Assembly: GCA_913054485.1 (NCBI GenBank)
Contig: CAJXHQ010000279.1
Coordinates: 1-5,116 of the forward strand
Direction of reading: 5' to 3'
Source of the DNA: an uncultured Paracoccaceae bacterium
GTDB taxonomy: Bacteria > Pseudomonadota > Alphaproteobacteria > Rhodobacterales > Rhodobacteraceae
DNA length: 5,116 nucleotides
Below the pieces are notes generated by a model. It was not told the DNA's origin. It worked only from the letters and a program-made list of their open reading frames with translations, and did not search any database. Position 1 is the first letter of the stretch. Each line of letters opens with the position of its first letter. Below, piece after piece: positions 1-5,116 of the stretch. The position numbers were made by a program, and so were the translations under genes.

Positions 1-2
1 CC

Positions 3-344
3 AATCAGCTCGGCAATCGCGAGACCACGGCAGCGGTGGAGATCGGCGGGCAGAAAATCCCGGCCGGAACCAACCTGCACCTGATCATGGGGGCTGCGAA
101 CCGCGACCCGGAGATCTTTGAAAACCCGCAGATTTTTGACATTGCCCGAAAGCCCAACCGGCATCTGGCCTTTGCCGGCGGGCCGCATGTCTGCGTCGGG
201 CTGACGCTGGCCCGGCTGGAGGGCAAGATCGCAATCGAACGGCTGCTGGCGCGGTTCCCGGACTACCGTGTCCTGCCGGGCCGGGTGCCGGGCGGACGGT
301 TGCGCTTCCGCGGCTACGCCAGCCTGCCGGCGGCGCTGGCCTGA
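3..344 (+). CDS. Cytochrome P450, C-terminal fragment (5' end outside window)
   Basis: This is the last ~113 codons of a heme-thiolate monooxygenase, open from the window edge to TGA at 342-344. Visible: the block with ANRDP, F-x-x-P and FDI-x-R-x-P-N, typical of soluble bacterial P450s, followed by the heme-binding loop FAGGPHVCVG (codons 171-200), which fits F-x-x-G-x-H-x-C-x-G. The proximal heme-ligand cysteine is the TGC at 192-194. The following L-x-L-A-R-L-E helix and the C-terminal beta region ending in RFRGYASLPAAL are also typical. The I-helix oxygen-binding region and the ExxR motif would lie upstream and cannot be seen. A GTG at 36 is only an internal valine codon, because the frame is open and homologous upstream of it. 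Bacterial P450s of this type are cytoplasmic and need a ferredoxin/reductase partner; none is visible. Substrate unknown. It reads towards the exopolysaccharide genes, but a 111-base gap separates them, so co-transcription is uncertain. Confidence 0.95.
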   Translation, partial: NQLGNRETTAAVEIGGQKIPAGTNLHLIMGAANRDPEIFENPQIFDIARKPNRHLAFAGGPHVCVGLTLARLEGKIAIERLLARFPDYRVLPGRVPGGRLRFRGYASLPAALA

Positions 345-391
345 CAAAACGGGATAGGCGGATGACCTTTTGAACCTGTCACCTGACCTCC

Positions 392-418
392 CGCAGGAGC
401 CCCCTGCGCGCGGGGGCT
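392..418 (+). repeat. Two overlapping, mutually exclusive inverted repeats between P450 and alg44-like gene
   Basis: CGCAGG (392-397) can pair with CCTGCG (403-408) around a 5-nt loop. AGCCCCC (398-404) can pair with GGGGGCT (412-418) around a 7-nt loop. The two share bases 403-408, so only one can form at a time. Neither is followed by a T run, so this is not a standard rho-independent terminator. It may end P450 transcription weakly, protect a 3' end or act as a leader structure for the next gene. The function is inference; the pairing is read directly. Confidence 0.5.
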
Positions 419-443
419 GATAGGCTGGGGCTGAGCCCACCCC

Positions 444-449
444 AAGAGG
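444..449 (+). promoter_or_regulatory. Ribosome binding site of the alg44-like gene
   Basis: AAGAGG lies 6 nt before the ATG at 456 and fixes that start. It sits in the block ACCCCAAGAGG (439-449), which recurs with the same sequence before the algA-like gene at 3545-3555. Just upstream, GGGG (427-430) could pair with CCCC (440-443), next to the ribosome binding site. Confidence 0.75.
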
Positions 450-455
450 CCCGCC

Positions 456-1871
456 ATGAAAATCCGTCACGAAGGACCGCACCCTGATCTGCATTGGCAG
501 GTCAGGGCGGCGCTCTCGCTCCAGCTACCGGACGGCACGGAAATTTCCGTGCCGGAATGGTCGCTTGCGGGGTTTCCCTGGCCCGAAGACGCGCCGGATT
601 GCACGGAAACGGCGGTACTGGGCATTCCCTTTCAGGGCGTTGATATCCGCTTCCCTGTAAGGCTGAAGAAAGTGCCGGGCAGCCGGGATGTGGAATTTGA
701 CGGGCTCAGCGGGCGGCAGCGCGAAACGCTGGCGCTGTTCTACCAGTCGCTGCTATCCGGCAAGATGGTCTCCAGCGGAGCGGTTATTACGGCGTTGGAC
801 ACGCCGGTGGATCTGGTGCCCATGGGCGAAAGCGAAGCCGATGAGGCCAGCAGATCCGCTCCCCCCGCGCCGCGCCTGCTGCGGGCCTTGCTGTCGCTGT
901 CCTGCTATGTGCTGATGGCGGTCTTCGTGCTGGGTGTTCTTGGCCAGCAGATCTTTCTGCGCGCCGACCGGATCAGCTTCCAGCACGGACGCATCGTGAC
1001 CGAGCAGCTTGTGCAGGAAACCCAGCGCGCGGGTTATGTCCGCAAACTGCTGGTGGTCGAGGGTGACCGTGTCACCGCTGGCCAGAGATTGGCGGAGTTG
1101 CTGGATCCGGAAGCCGAAGCTGCCGTAAGACGTGCGCGTGCCGAGATGCAGCTCGCCGAGCTGGAGCTTACGGACCTGGAGGCCGCCCTGGGCGGCCTGC
1201 TGCAGCACTTGCCCCGGTTCGAACGCGAGACAGCCCGCCCGCTGGCCGCCCGCGCCTATGCGCGCTTCCCTGAAATCCGCGGGTTGCGGGCTGTGCTGCA
1301 GGCATGGGATCCGGTGGAAACCCGCGCGCCGCTGCCCTCCAGTGCTGATCCGCTGCTGGAGGCGGTACAGCTGCTGCAGCAGGCGGTGGCGGAACAGGAG
1401 ATCATCCTGCGCGGCCACCGGCAGGAGCTGACCCAGCGTAAGAACATGGCGCGCTCCGGCTATATCTCCGCCCGCGCAGACGGGGAAGTTGTCTCGGTTG
1501 ATGTGCTGGAGGGCCAATATCTGCGTGCCGGAAGCCTTGCCTTCACGCTGCGCGGAGAGACCCCGCTGCGTGCGGCAGGCTGGGCCTCGGACCGTCTGGC
1601 CGAGACGGTTTTTGCCGGAATGCCCGCCACGCTGGGCCTTAATGCAGGCGGCCGGCGCCAGCGGCTGGACGGGCTGGTCGTGGAGGTCATGGCCGCCGAT
1701 CACCCCACGCGCCCCGGCGAGTTTGGCCTGATGGTCACGGTCGAAGCCGCCGCCGTGCCGGGTCTGCCGGCAGGTGCGCTGCACGAGGGTCTGCCGGTAA
1801 ACCTTTATGGGCACAGAAGGATTTTTGATCGCATCACTGGATATCTGTTCAAGTCAGGTACAGGCGGATGA
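456..1871 (+). CDS. alg44: Alg44-like alginate-type co-polymerase: PilZ domain + membrane helix + HlyD-like periplasmic part
   Basis: A 471-residue inner-membrane protein. Residues ~10-120 look like a PilZ domain (VPEWSLAGF at 32-40; a later QRETLALFYQSLLSGK segment at ~88-103). One strong membrane helix spans ~141-167. The rest should be periplasmic: a biotinyl-lipoyl-like half motif (AGYVRKLLVVEGDRVTAGQ, 192-210), a predicted coiled coil (~217-245 and ~300-330), the second lipoyl-like half (ADGEVVSVDVLEGQYLRAG, 341-359) and a beta-barrel-like C-terminus. This order matches Alg44, which in Pseudomonas binds cyclic di-GMP through PilZ and activates the polymerase Alg8. The adjacent alg8-like gene, overlapping by 4 bases, supports this strongly. 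Odd points: the first PilZ motif reads H13-x3-R17 instead of R-x3-R and the second E34-x-S36-x2-G39 instead of D/N-x-S-x2-G. It is also longer than Pseudomonas Alg44 (about 390 residues). Start chosen from AAGAGG 6 nt upstream. A generic HlyD/PilZ protein for another polymer is the alternative. Confidence 0.82.
   Translation: MKIRHEGPHPDLHWQVRAALSLQLPDGTEISVPEWSLAGFPWPEDAPDCTETAVLGIPFQGVDIRFPVRLKKVPGSRDVEFDGLSGRQRETLALFYQSLLSGKMVSSGAVITALDTPVDLVPMGESEADEASRSAPPAPRLLRALLSLSCYVLMAVFVLGVLGQQIFLRADRISFQHGRIVTEQLVQETQRAGYVRKLLVVEGDRVTAGQRLAELLDPEAEAAVRRARAEMQLAELELTDLEAALGGLLQHLPRFERETARPLAARAYARFPEIRGLRAVLQAWDPVETRAPLPSSADPLLEAVQLLQQAVAEQEIILRGHRQELTQRKNMARSGYISARADGEVVSVDVLEGQYLRAGSLAFTLRGETPLRAAGWASDRLAETVFAGMPATLGLNAGGRRQRLDGLVVEVMAADHPTRPGEFGLMVTVEAAAVPGLPAGALHEGLPVNLYGHRRIFDRITGYLFKSGTGG
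533..554. repeat. Perfect 22-bp palindrome inside alg44-like coding sequence
   Basis: Arms CGGCACGGAAA (533-543) and TTTCCGTGCCG (544-554) are exact reverse complements with no spacer; the symmetry stops at 532/555. It covers codons ~26-33 of the PilZ region (Asp-Gly-Thr-Glu-Ile-Ser-Val-Pro). As DNA it has the shape of a dimeric-regulator site; as RNA it could form a 9-bp stem with an AAUU loop. Its left arm shares GCACGGAAA with 601-609. No regulator is assigned. Confidence 0.7.
1855..1871 (+). promoter_or_regulatory. Translational coupling junction alg44/alg8
   Basis: The ATGA at 1868-1871 holds both the start codon of the alg8-like gene and the TGA stop of the alg44-like gene. Only a weak Shine-Dalgarno (AGG at 1856-1858) precedes it, so re-initiation by ribosomes ending the first gene probably sets equal output of the two partners. 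Confidence 0.7.
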
Positions 1872-3454
1872 GCGCGCCTGACAGTATCTATGCCTTTGAC
1901 AAGGACCTCACCACACGGCTGAAGCGTTTGGAGGGGCGCGCGCCGCCGTTCTGGCAGCGCTGGAGCCCAAGCAATATTGCGGCCCTTATGCTGGTCACCC
2001 TGGTGCTGCTTTGGCTGCTGACCAATGTGCCGAACCGCTTTTTCAACCCGGAGGTGCTGCGCATTACCGTGGTTCTCGGCCTGCTCGGCCTTTGGCGGTT
2101 CGGCTGGTGGTTCACACACGCGCTGCGCGCGATGATCTGGGAGAAGCTGGTCTGGCCCGGCAAACGCGCCCGCGCCGATGCCCTGTGGCAGGCGGGCTGG
2201 CGGCCGCGGCGGCTGCACATCCAGATGACCACCTATTTTGAGGAACCCTCGATCACCAAGCGGGTCATTGGCTCCATGCTGGGCCAGATCCGGCGCGAAC
2301 AGATTCCGACGACAATTTATATCGGCACAGGAAGCGCTTACGATGAAATGATCATCCGCCAGTTTGTCGAAACCCACGCCCAGGATATCCCGGACGACAT
2401 GGCCGAACTGGTTTTCATCCGGCAGAACCAGCCAGGCAAGCGCATGGCCATCGGGCTGGTGCTGCGGGCGATGAACCGGGCGCAGGCGGATCCGGATGAT
2501 CTGGTGATTTTCATGGACGGCGATGCGCTGTATGGCGCGGACGTGCTGGAGAAATGCCTGCCCATGTTCGGCGCCGACCCGGAGCTGCAGGCGCTCACCA
2601 CCGACGAGGAGGTGATCTGCTACGGCCCCGGCTGGATCGCCCGCTGGCTGGATATGCGTTTTGCCCAGCGTCGGCTGGCGATGCAGAGCCATGCACTGTC
2701 GGGCCGGGTGCTGACACTCACTGGCCGGATGAGCGTTTTCCGCGCCCGCCGCATCCTGTCCGAACGTTTCATCCGCACGATCGAGGCGGATCACCTGGAT
2801 CATTGGCTCTGGGGCCGCTTCCGCTTCCTTTCGGGGGATGACAAATCCACCTGGTACCACCTGCTGAGCCTGGGCTGCAAAATGACTTACGTGCCCGACG
2901 CCACGGTCTACACGATCGAGGTGATCAAGGAGAACGGGCTGCAGCGCATGGTGCAGAACTTCCGCCGCTGGTCGGGCAATATGCTGCGCAACGGCGCGCG
3001 GGCGATTGCGCTAGGGCCACGGGTGGTGCCGCCGTTCATCTGGTGGTGCGTGGTGGATCAGCGGATTGCGATGGGGACCATGATGGTCAGCCCCGTGATG
3101 GCCGTCCTCGGCTCATTCGCAACACCAGGATACCTGTGGAATTGCCTGATATGGTTACTTTTTTCCCGCGTTGTCCTGTGCCTCTTCCTGTTCCGTTACA
3201 GCCGCCGTGCCGACATGGCCTGGCCCTTCATCCTCTACCTCAATCAGGTCATCAATGCCTCGGTTAAGATCTTCATGATCTATCACCTGAGCAAGCAGAA
3301 ATGGTCCAACCGGGGCAGCCAGAGCGCCGGGGACGGCAGCGGCTGGCGTGAGGTTCTGAAGGGGGCGGTGGCGATGTTCCAGATGGTGACGGCTGTCTCG
3401 GCCTTTGTGACCGGGCTGATGATCTACGTTGGGCTGGTGCCGCCGCCCTTTTGA
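1868..3454 (+). CDS. alg8: Alg8-like processive glycosyltransferase (alginate-type polymerase catalytic subunit)
   Basis: A 528-residue family-2 glycosyltransferase of the inner membrane that would polymerise a nucleotide sugar (GDP-mannuronate in Pseudomonas Alg8) and pass the chain outwards. Two N-terminal membrane helices lie at ~36-55 and ~64-83. The cytoplasmic catalytic domain follows at ~112-385, then hydrophobic helices at ~405-418, 422-442, 452-473 and ~500-523. Catalytic signatures: DGD at 217-219, TTDEE at 244-248, the acceptor-site LSGDDKSTW at 321-329 and Q363-x3-R367-W368, a variant of the QxxRW motif. From memory of the family, the stretches VLTLTGRMSVFRA (281-293), DHLDHWLWGRF (308-318) and the GDDKS block match Pseudomonas Alg8 closely and separate it from cellulose or hyaluronan synthases. 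It is ~30 residues longer than Pseudomonas Alg8, mainly at the N-terminus. It overlaps the co-polymerase gene by 4 bases, as expected for subunits of one complex. Real substrate unproven. Confidence 0.9.
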   Translation: MSAPDSIYAFDKDLTTRLKRLEGRAPPFWQRWSPSNIAALMLVTLVLLWLLTNVPNRFFNPEVLRITVVLGLLGLWRFGWWFTHALRAMIWEKLVWPGKRARADALWQAGWRPRRLHIQMTTYFEEPSITKRVIGSMLGQIRREQIPTTIYIGTGSAYDEMIIRQFVETHAQDIPDDMAELVFIRQNQPGKRMAIGLVLRAMNRAQADPDDLVIFMDGDALYGADVLEKCLPMFGADPELQALTTDEEVICYGPGWIARWLDMRFAQRRLAMQSHALSGRVLTLTGRMSVFRARRILSERFIRTIEADHLDHWLWGRFRFLSGDDKSTWYHLLSLGCKMTYVPDATVYTIEVIKENGLQRMVQNFRRWSGNMLRNGARAIALGPRVVPPFIWWCVVDQRIAMGTMMVSPVMAVLGSFATPGYLWNCLIWLLFSRVVLCLFLFRYSRRADMAWPFILYLNQVINASVKIFMIYHLSKQKWSNRGSQSAGDGSGWREVLKGAVAMFQMVTAVSAFVTGLMIYVGLVPPPF

Positions 3455-3475
3455 CAGCGCACTACCCTTTTGGAC
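3446..3475 (+). repeat. Direct repeat CCCTTTTG spanning the alg8 stop codon
   Basis: CCCTTTTGAC (3446-3455) and CCCTTTTGGAC (3465-3475) start 19 bases apart; the first overlaps the TGA stop of the alg8-like gene (3452-3454). The first copy contains a perfect -35-like TTGACA (3451-3456) and the second TTGGAC (3470-3475). No convincing -10 box follows at 16-18 bases, so a promoter for the next gene is only possible. A related ACCTTTTGAAC is at 365-375, soon after the P450 stop. Confidence 0.35.
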
Positions 3476-3484
3476 GCGCGGCAT

Positions 3485-3522
3485 GGCCCTGGCGGATAGC
3501 TGACCGGGCAGGGCACAGGGCC
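3485..3522 (+). promoter_or_regulatory. Competing inverted repeats in the alg8-algA spacer
   Basis: GGCCCTG (3485-3491) pairs perfectly with CAGGGCC (3516-3522). Its core GCCCTG (3486-3491) pairs equally with CAGGGC (3509-3514), and there an inner CGG (3493-3495) / CCG (3504-3506) extends the stem. The two right arms are near-identical and one base apart, so the structures exclude each other. No T run follows, arguing against a plain terminator. It could tune algA expression relative to alg8 or protect mRNA ends; role inferred only. Confidence 0.45.
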
Positions 3523-3525
3523 TAA

Positions 3526-3535
3526 CCTTTAAAGG
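3526..3535. repeat. Short perfect palindrome CCTTTAAAGG upstream of algA-like gene
   Basis: A 10-bp perfect palindrome, AT-rich in its centre within otherwise GC-rich DNA, ending 28 bases before the algA-like start. Possible operator half or part of a -10 region (a weak CTGACC, 17 bases, TAACCT pair lies at 3500-3528). Short enough to be chance. Confidence 0.25.
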
Positions 3536-3550
3536 GTCAACACCAACCCC

Positions 3551-3559
3551 AAGAGGTGA
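3551..3559 (+). promoter_or_regulatory. Ribosome binding site of the algA-like gene
   Basis: AAGAGGTGA is a strong Shine-Dalgarno ending 4 bases before the ATG at 3564, so this gene initiates independently of the alg8-like gene. The ACCCCAAGAGG block is shared with the alg44-like gene's leader. Confidence 0.8.
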
Positions 3560-3563
3560 AGCC

Positions 3564-4982
3564 ATGATCCATCCTGTTATCCTTGCCGGCGGTTCCGGCA
3601 CCCGTCTGTGGCCCGTGTCCCGCAAGGCCTTTCCGAAGCAGTTCACCGATCTGGGTGACGGCAAAAGCCTGTTCCGCCAGTGCCTTGGCCGTCTCAGTTC
3701 CGGCACGTTTTCGGCCCCGATGGTGATGACCAGCGAAGACTACCGCTTCATCGCCGCCGAGCAGATGCAGGAGGAAGACTGCCGCGGCCGCATCCTGATC
3801 GAGCCTGAGGGGCGCAACACTGCGCCTGCCATGCTTGCCGCCGCGGTGCGGATGGATCACAGCCCCGAAGCGGTGCTTCTGTTCCTGCCCTCGGACCACC
3901 GTATCCGTGATGAAGCGGCGTTCCTGGCCGCGGTGGAGCGCGGCGTTGAGGCGGCGCAAGACGGGGCCATTGTCACCTTCGGCGTCACCCCGGACCGGGC
4001 AGAGCCGGGCTTTGGCTATCTGGAGATCGACCCGGCCCAGCCGCGCGATGCGGCGATGACGGTCACACGCTTCGTCGAAAAACCCGACGCCGAAAGCGCC
4101 GCCCGCATGGTCGAGGGCAAGCGCCAGCTTTGGAACGCGGGGCTGTACATGGCCCGTGTGGACGTGCTGATCGCCGCCTTTGAGGCACATTGCCCGGAGC
4201 TGCTGTTGCCGGTACGCGGCGCGGTGCAGCGCGGGCGCTCGGATCTGGATTTCTTCCGGCTGGAGGCGGACAGCTATGCCCGCTGTGAAAATATTTCAAT
4301 CGACTATGCGGTGACCGAGAAGCTGGAGAGGCTGAAAGCGGTGCATCTGGATTGCGGCTGGGCCGATCTCGGAAATTGGAAAGCGTTGCAGTCGGAATCT
4401 GAAAAAGACGGTAATGGTAATGTCTTGCGCGGTGATGCGAAGGCCGTGGGCTGCGGCAATTCACTGCTGCTGAACCAGGATCCAGAGACCGCGCTGGTGG
4501 GCGTGGGACTGGAGAATATCGCCGCCGTAGCCACCCGCGACGCCGTGCTGGTGGCGGATCTCGACAAGGCCGGTCAGGTTGGCAAGGTGCTGGAGGAGAT
4601 GCGTCAGGAAGGCCGCAGCCAGGCGGATGGATTCCTGCGCTGCCACCGCCCCTGGGGCTATTATGAAACCCTGTCGCTGGGCAGCCGGTTCCAGGTGAAG
4701 CGGATCATGGTGAACCCCGGCGCGCAGCTGTCGCTGCAATCGCATGTGCACCGGGCGGAACACTGGGTGGTGGTGGAAGGCAGCGCCATGGTCACGGTGG
4801 GCGATCAGGTGACACTTCTGGGCGAGAACCAGAGCACCTACATCCCGCTTGGCGCTGTGCACCGGCTGGAAAACCCCGGCAAGCTGCCGCTGCACTTGAT
4901 TGAGGTGCAATCCGGCGCCTATCTCGGTGAAGATGATATCGAGCGCTACCAGGATATCTACGACAGGTCCGGCGCCGCCTGA
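3564..4982 (+). CDS. algA: Bifunctional mannose-1-phosphate guanylyltransferase / mannose-6-phosphate isomerase (type II PMI-GMP)
   Basis: A 472-residue cytoplasmic enzyme that makes mannose-6-phosphate from fructose-6-phosphate and, after a separate phosphomannomutase step, GDP-mannose from mannose-1-phosphate and GTP. The N-terminal nucleotidyltransferase half carries the pyrophosphorylase signature LAGGSGTRLWPVSR (7-20) with PKQF (24-27), EPEGRNTAPA (80-89) and FVEKP (170-174). GWADLGNW (265-272) follows. The C-terminal cupin isomerase half starts near RPWGYYE (362-368) and holds the metal/active-site motif QSHVHRAEHW (392-401) with His394, His396 and Glu399, then H433 and the closing GEDDIERYQDIYDR (455-468). 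All expected motifs are intact, so both activities are likely. Length matches the family (about 470-480 residues). The same family is called ManC/CpsB/XanB/NoeJ in other pathways; algA is preferred only because alg44- and alg8-like genes stand directly upstream. Separated from alg8 by 109 bases with its own strong ribosome binding site, and followed 22 bases later by a terminator. Confidence 0.95.
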   Translation: MIHPVILAGGSGTRLWPVSRKAFPKQFTDLGDGKSLFRQCLGRLSSGTFSAPMVMTSEDYRFIAAEQMQEEDCRGRILIEPEGRNTAPAMLAAAVRMDHSPEAVLLFLPSDHRIRDEAAFLAAVERGVEAAQDGAIVTFGVTPDRAEPGFGYLEIDPAQPRDAAMTVTRFVEKPDAESAARMVEGKRQLWNAGLYMARVDVLIAAFEAHCPELLLPVRGAVQRGRSDLDFFRLEADSYARCENISIDYAVTEKLERLKAVHLDCGWADLGNWKALQSESEKDGNGNVLRGDAKAVGCGNSLLLNQDPETALVGVGLENIAAVATRDAVLVADLDKAGQVGKVLEEMRQEGRSQADGFLRCHRPWGYYETLSLGSRFQVKRIMVNPGAQLSLQSHVHRAEHWVVVEGSAMVTVGDQVTLLGENQSTYIPLGAVHRLENPGKLPLHLIEVQSGAYLGEDDIERYQDIYDRSGAA

Positions 4983-5004
4983 CCTGCCCGCGATATCCCG
5001 CCCA

Positions 5005-5040
5005 GCCCCGCAGTCCCCCCCGGCTGCGGGGCATTTTTGT
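5005..5040 (+). terminator. Rho-independent terminator after algA-like gene
   Basis: GCCCCGCAG (5005-5013) pairs perfectly with CTGCGGGGC (5024-5032) over a 10-nt, C-rich loop, followed at once by ATTTTTGT (5033-5040). It starts 22 bases after the algA stop. There is no T run on the other strand, so it works in the + direction only. It marks the 3' end of the exopolysaccharide transcription unit. Confidence 0.92.
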
Positions 5041-5044
5041 GCGC

Positions 5045-5075
5045 GGCGGCCTGCACCCGGGCGGGATGGGCCGCC
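5045..5075. repeat. Second inverted repeat just past the terminator
   Basis: GGCGGCC (5045-5051) and GGCCGCC (5069-5075) are perfect reverse complements 17 bases apart, with a possible inner CCC/GGG pairing. No T run follows on either strand. The remaining sequence to 5116 has no supported gene. It may be a chance product of high GC. Confidence 0.3.
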
Positions 5076-5116
5076 TAGCCGGATTTGCAGCCCCTATACC
5101 AAAGGCAGGGCGATCC

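Noticed and set aside
1181..1197. Inverted repeat GGCCGCC / GGCGGCC with a 3-base loop
   Set aside because: It lies in an Ala/Leu/Gly-rich coding stretch where GC-rich codons readily produce it; no sign of independent function.
1371..1382. 12-bp palindrome CTGCTGCAGCAG
   Set aside because: It encodes a Leu-Leu-Gln-Gln stretch of the coiled coil using the preferred CTG and CAG codons, which creates the symmetry by itself.
753..1814. Long open frame on the minus strand (353 codons) opposite the alg44-like gene
   Set aside because: It is antisense to a well-supported gene, has a low-complexity His/Gln/Arg/Gly-rich product without recognisable motifs, and such frames are common opposite high-GC genes.
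1805..2860. Long open frame on the minus strand (351 codons) opposite the alg8-like gene
   Set aside because: Antisense to a gene with clear glycosyltransferase motifs; the product is Gln/His/Pro/Arg-rich and resembles no family I know.
3537..4190. Minus-strand frame opposite the start of the algA-like gene
   Set aside because: Shadow of a strongly conserved coding region; no ribosome binding site or family resemblance.
4260..4430. Slightly AT-richer patch within the algA-like gene
   Set aside because: The protein is continuous and conserved here (the GWADLGNW region), so it is normal codon variation rather than an inserted element.
1..5116. tRNA/rRNA genes, CRISPR arrays, insertion sequences, attachment sites
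   Set aside because: I looked for cloverleaf-like segments, regularly spaced repeats, transposase motifs and flanking terminal repeats and saw none.

Overview
The window is GC-rich (roughly 60-65% by eye) and all its supported genes lie on the + strand. Codon use, the AAGAGG-type ribosome binding sites and the protein sequences fit a Gram-negative proteobacterium. My best guess is a marine alphaproteobacterium of the Rhodobacterales (Roseobacter-type), but this is inference and no marker gene is present to prove it.

Layout: (1) 3-344 is the 3' end of a bacterial cytochrome P450, cut by the window edge but with its heme-cysteine motif intact. (2) 345-455 is a 111-base spacer with overlapping GC-rich inverted repeats and a clear ribosome binding site. 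(3) 456-1871 encodes an Alg44-like protein: degenerate N-terminal PilZ domain, one membrane helix, periplasmic membrane-fusion (HlyD-like) part. (4) 1868-3454 encodes an Alg8-like processive family-2 glycosyltransferase, overlapping the previous gene by ATGA. (5) 3455-3563 is a 109-base spacer with repeats, competing inverted repeats and a palindrome. (6) 3564-4982 encodes an AlgA/ManC-type bifunctional mannose-6-phosphate isomerase / mannose-1-phosphate guanylyltransferase. (7) 5005-5040 is a strong rho-independent terminator closing the unit. The last 76 bases (5041-5116) hold no recognisable gene, only one further inverted repeat.

Together the three complete genes look like the synthetic core of an alginate-type exopolysaccharide system. 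AlgA would supply GDP-mannose, Alg8 would polymerise a sugar nucleotide derived from it across the inner membrane, and Alg44 would be the co-polymerase that, in Pseudomonas, switches Alg8 on when its PilZ domain binds cyclic di-GMP. The GDP-mannose dehydrogenase (AlgD), the phosphomannomutase (AlgC), the modification enzymes and the outer-membrane export proteins (AlgK/AlgE) are not in the window. The terminator right after algA means any such genes are encoded elsewhere or upstream, or that the polymer is not alginate. The Alg44-like PilZ domain departs from the usual c-di-GMP-binding signature at two key positions.

The most striking non-coding-type signal is a perfect 22-bp palindrome at 533-554, inside the 5' part of the alg44-like gene.
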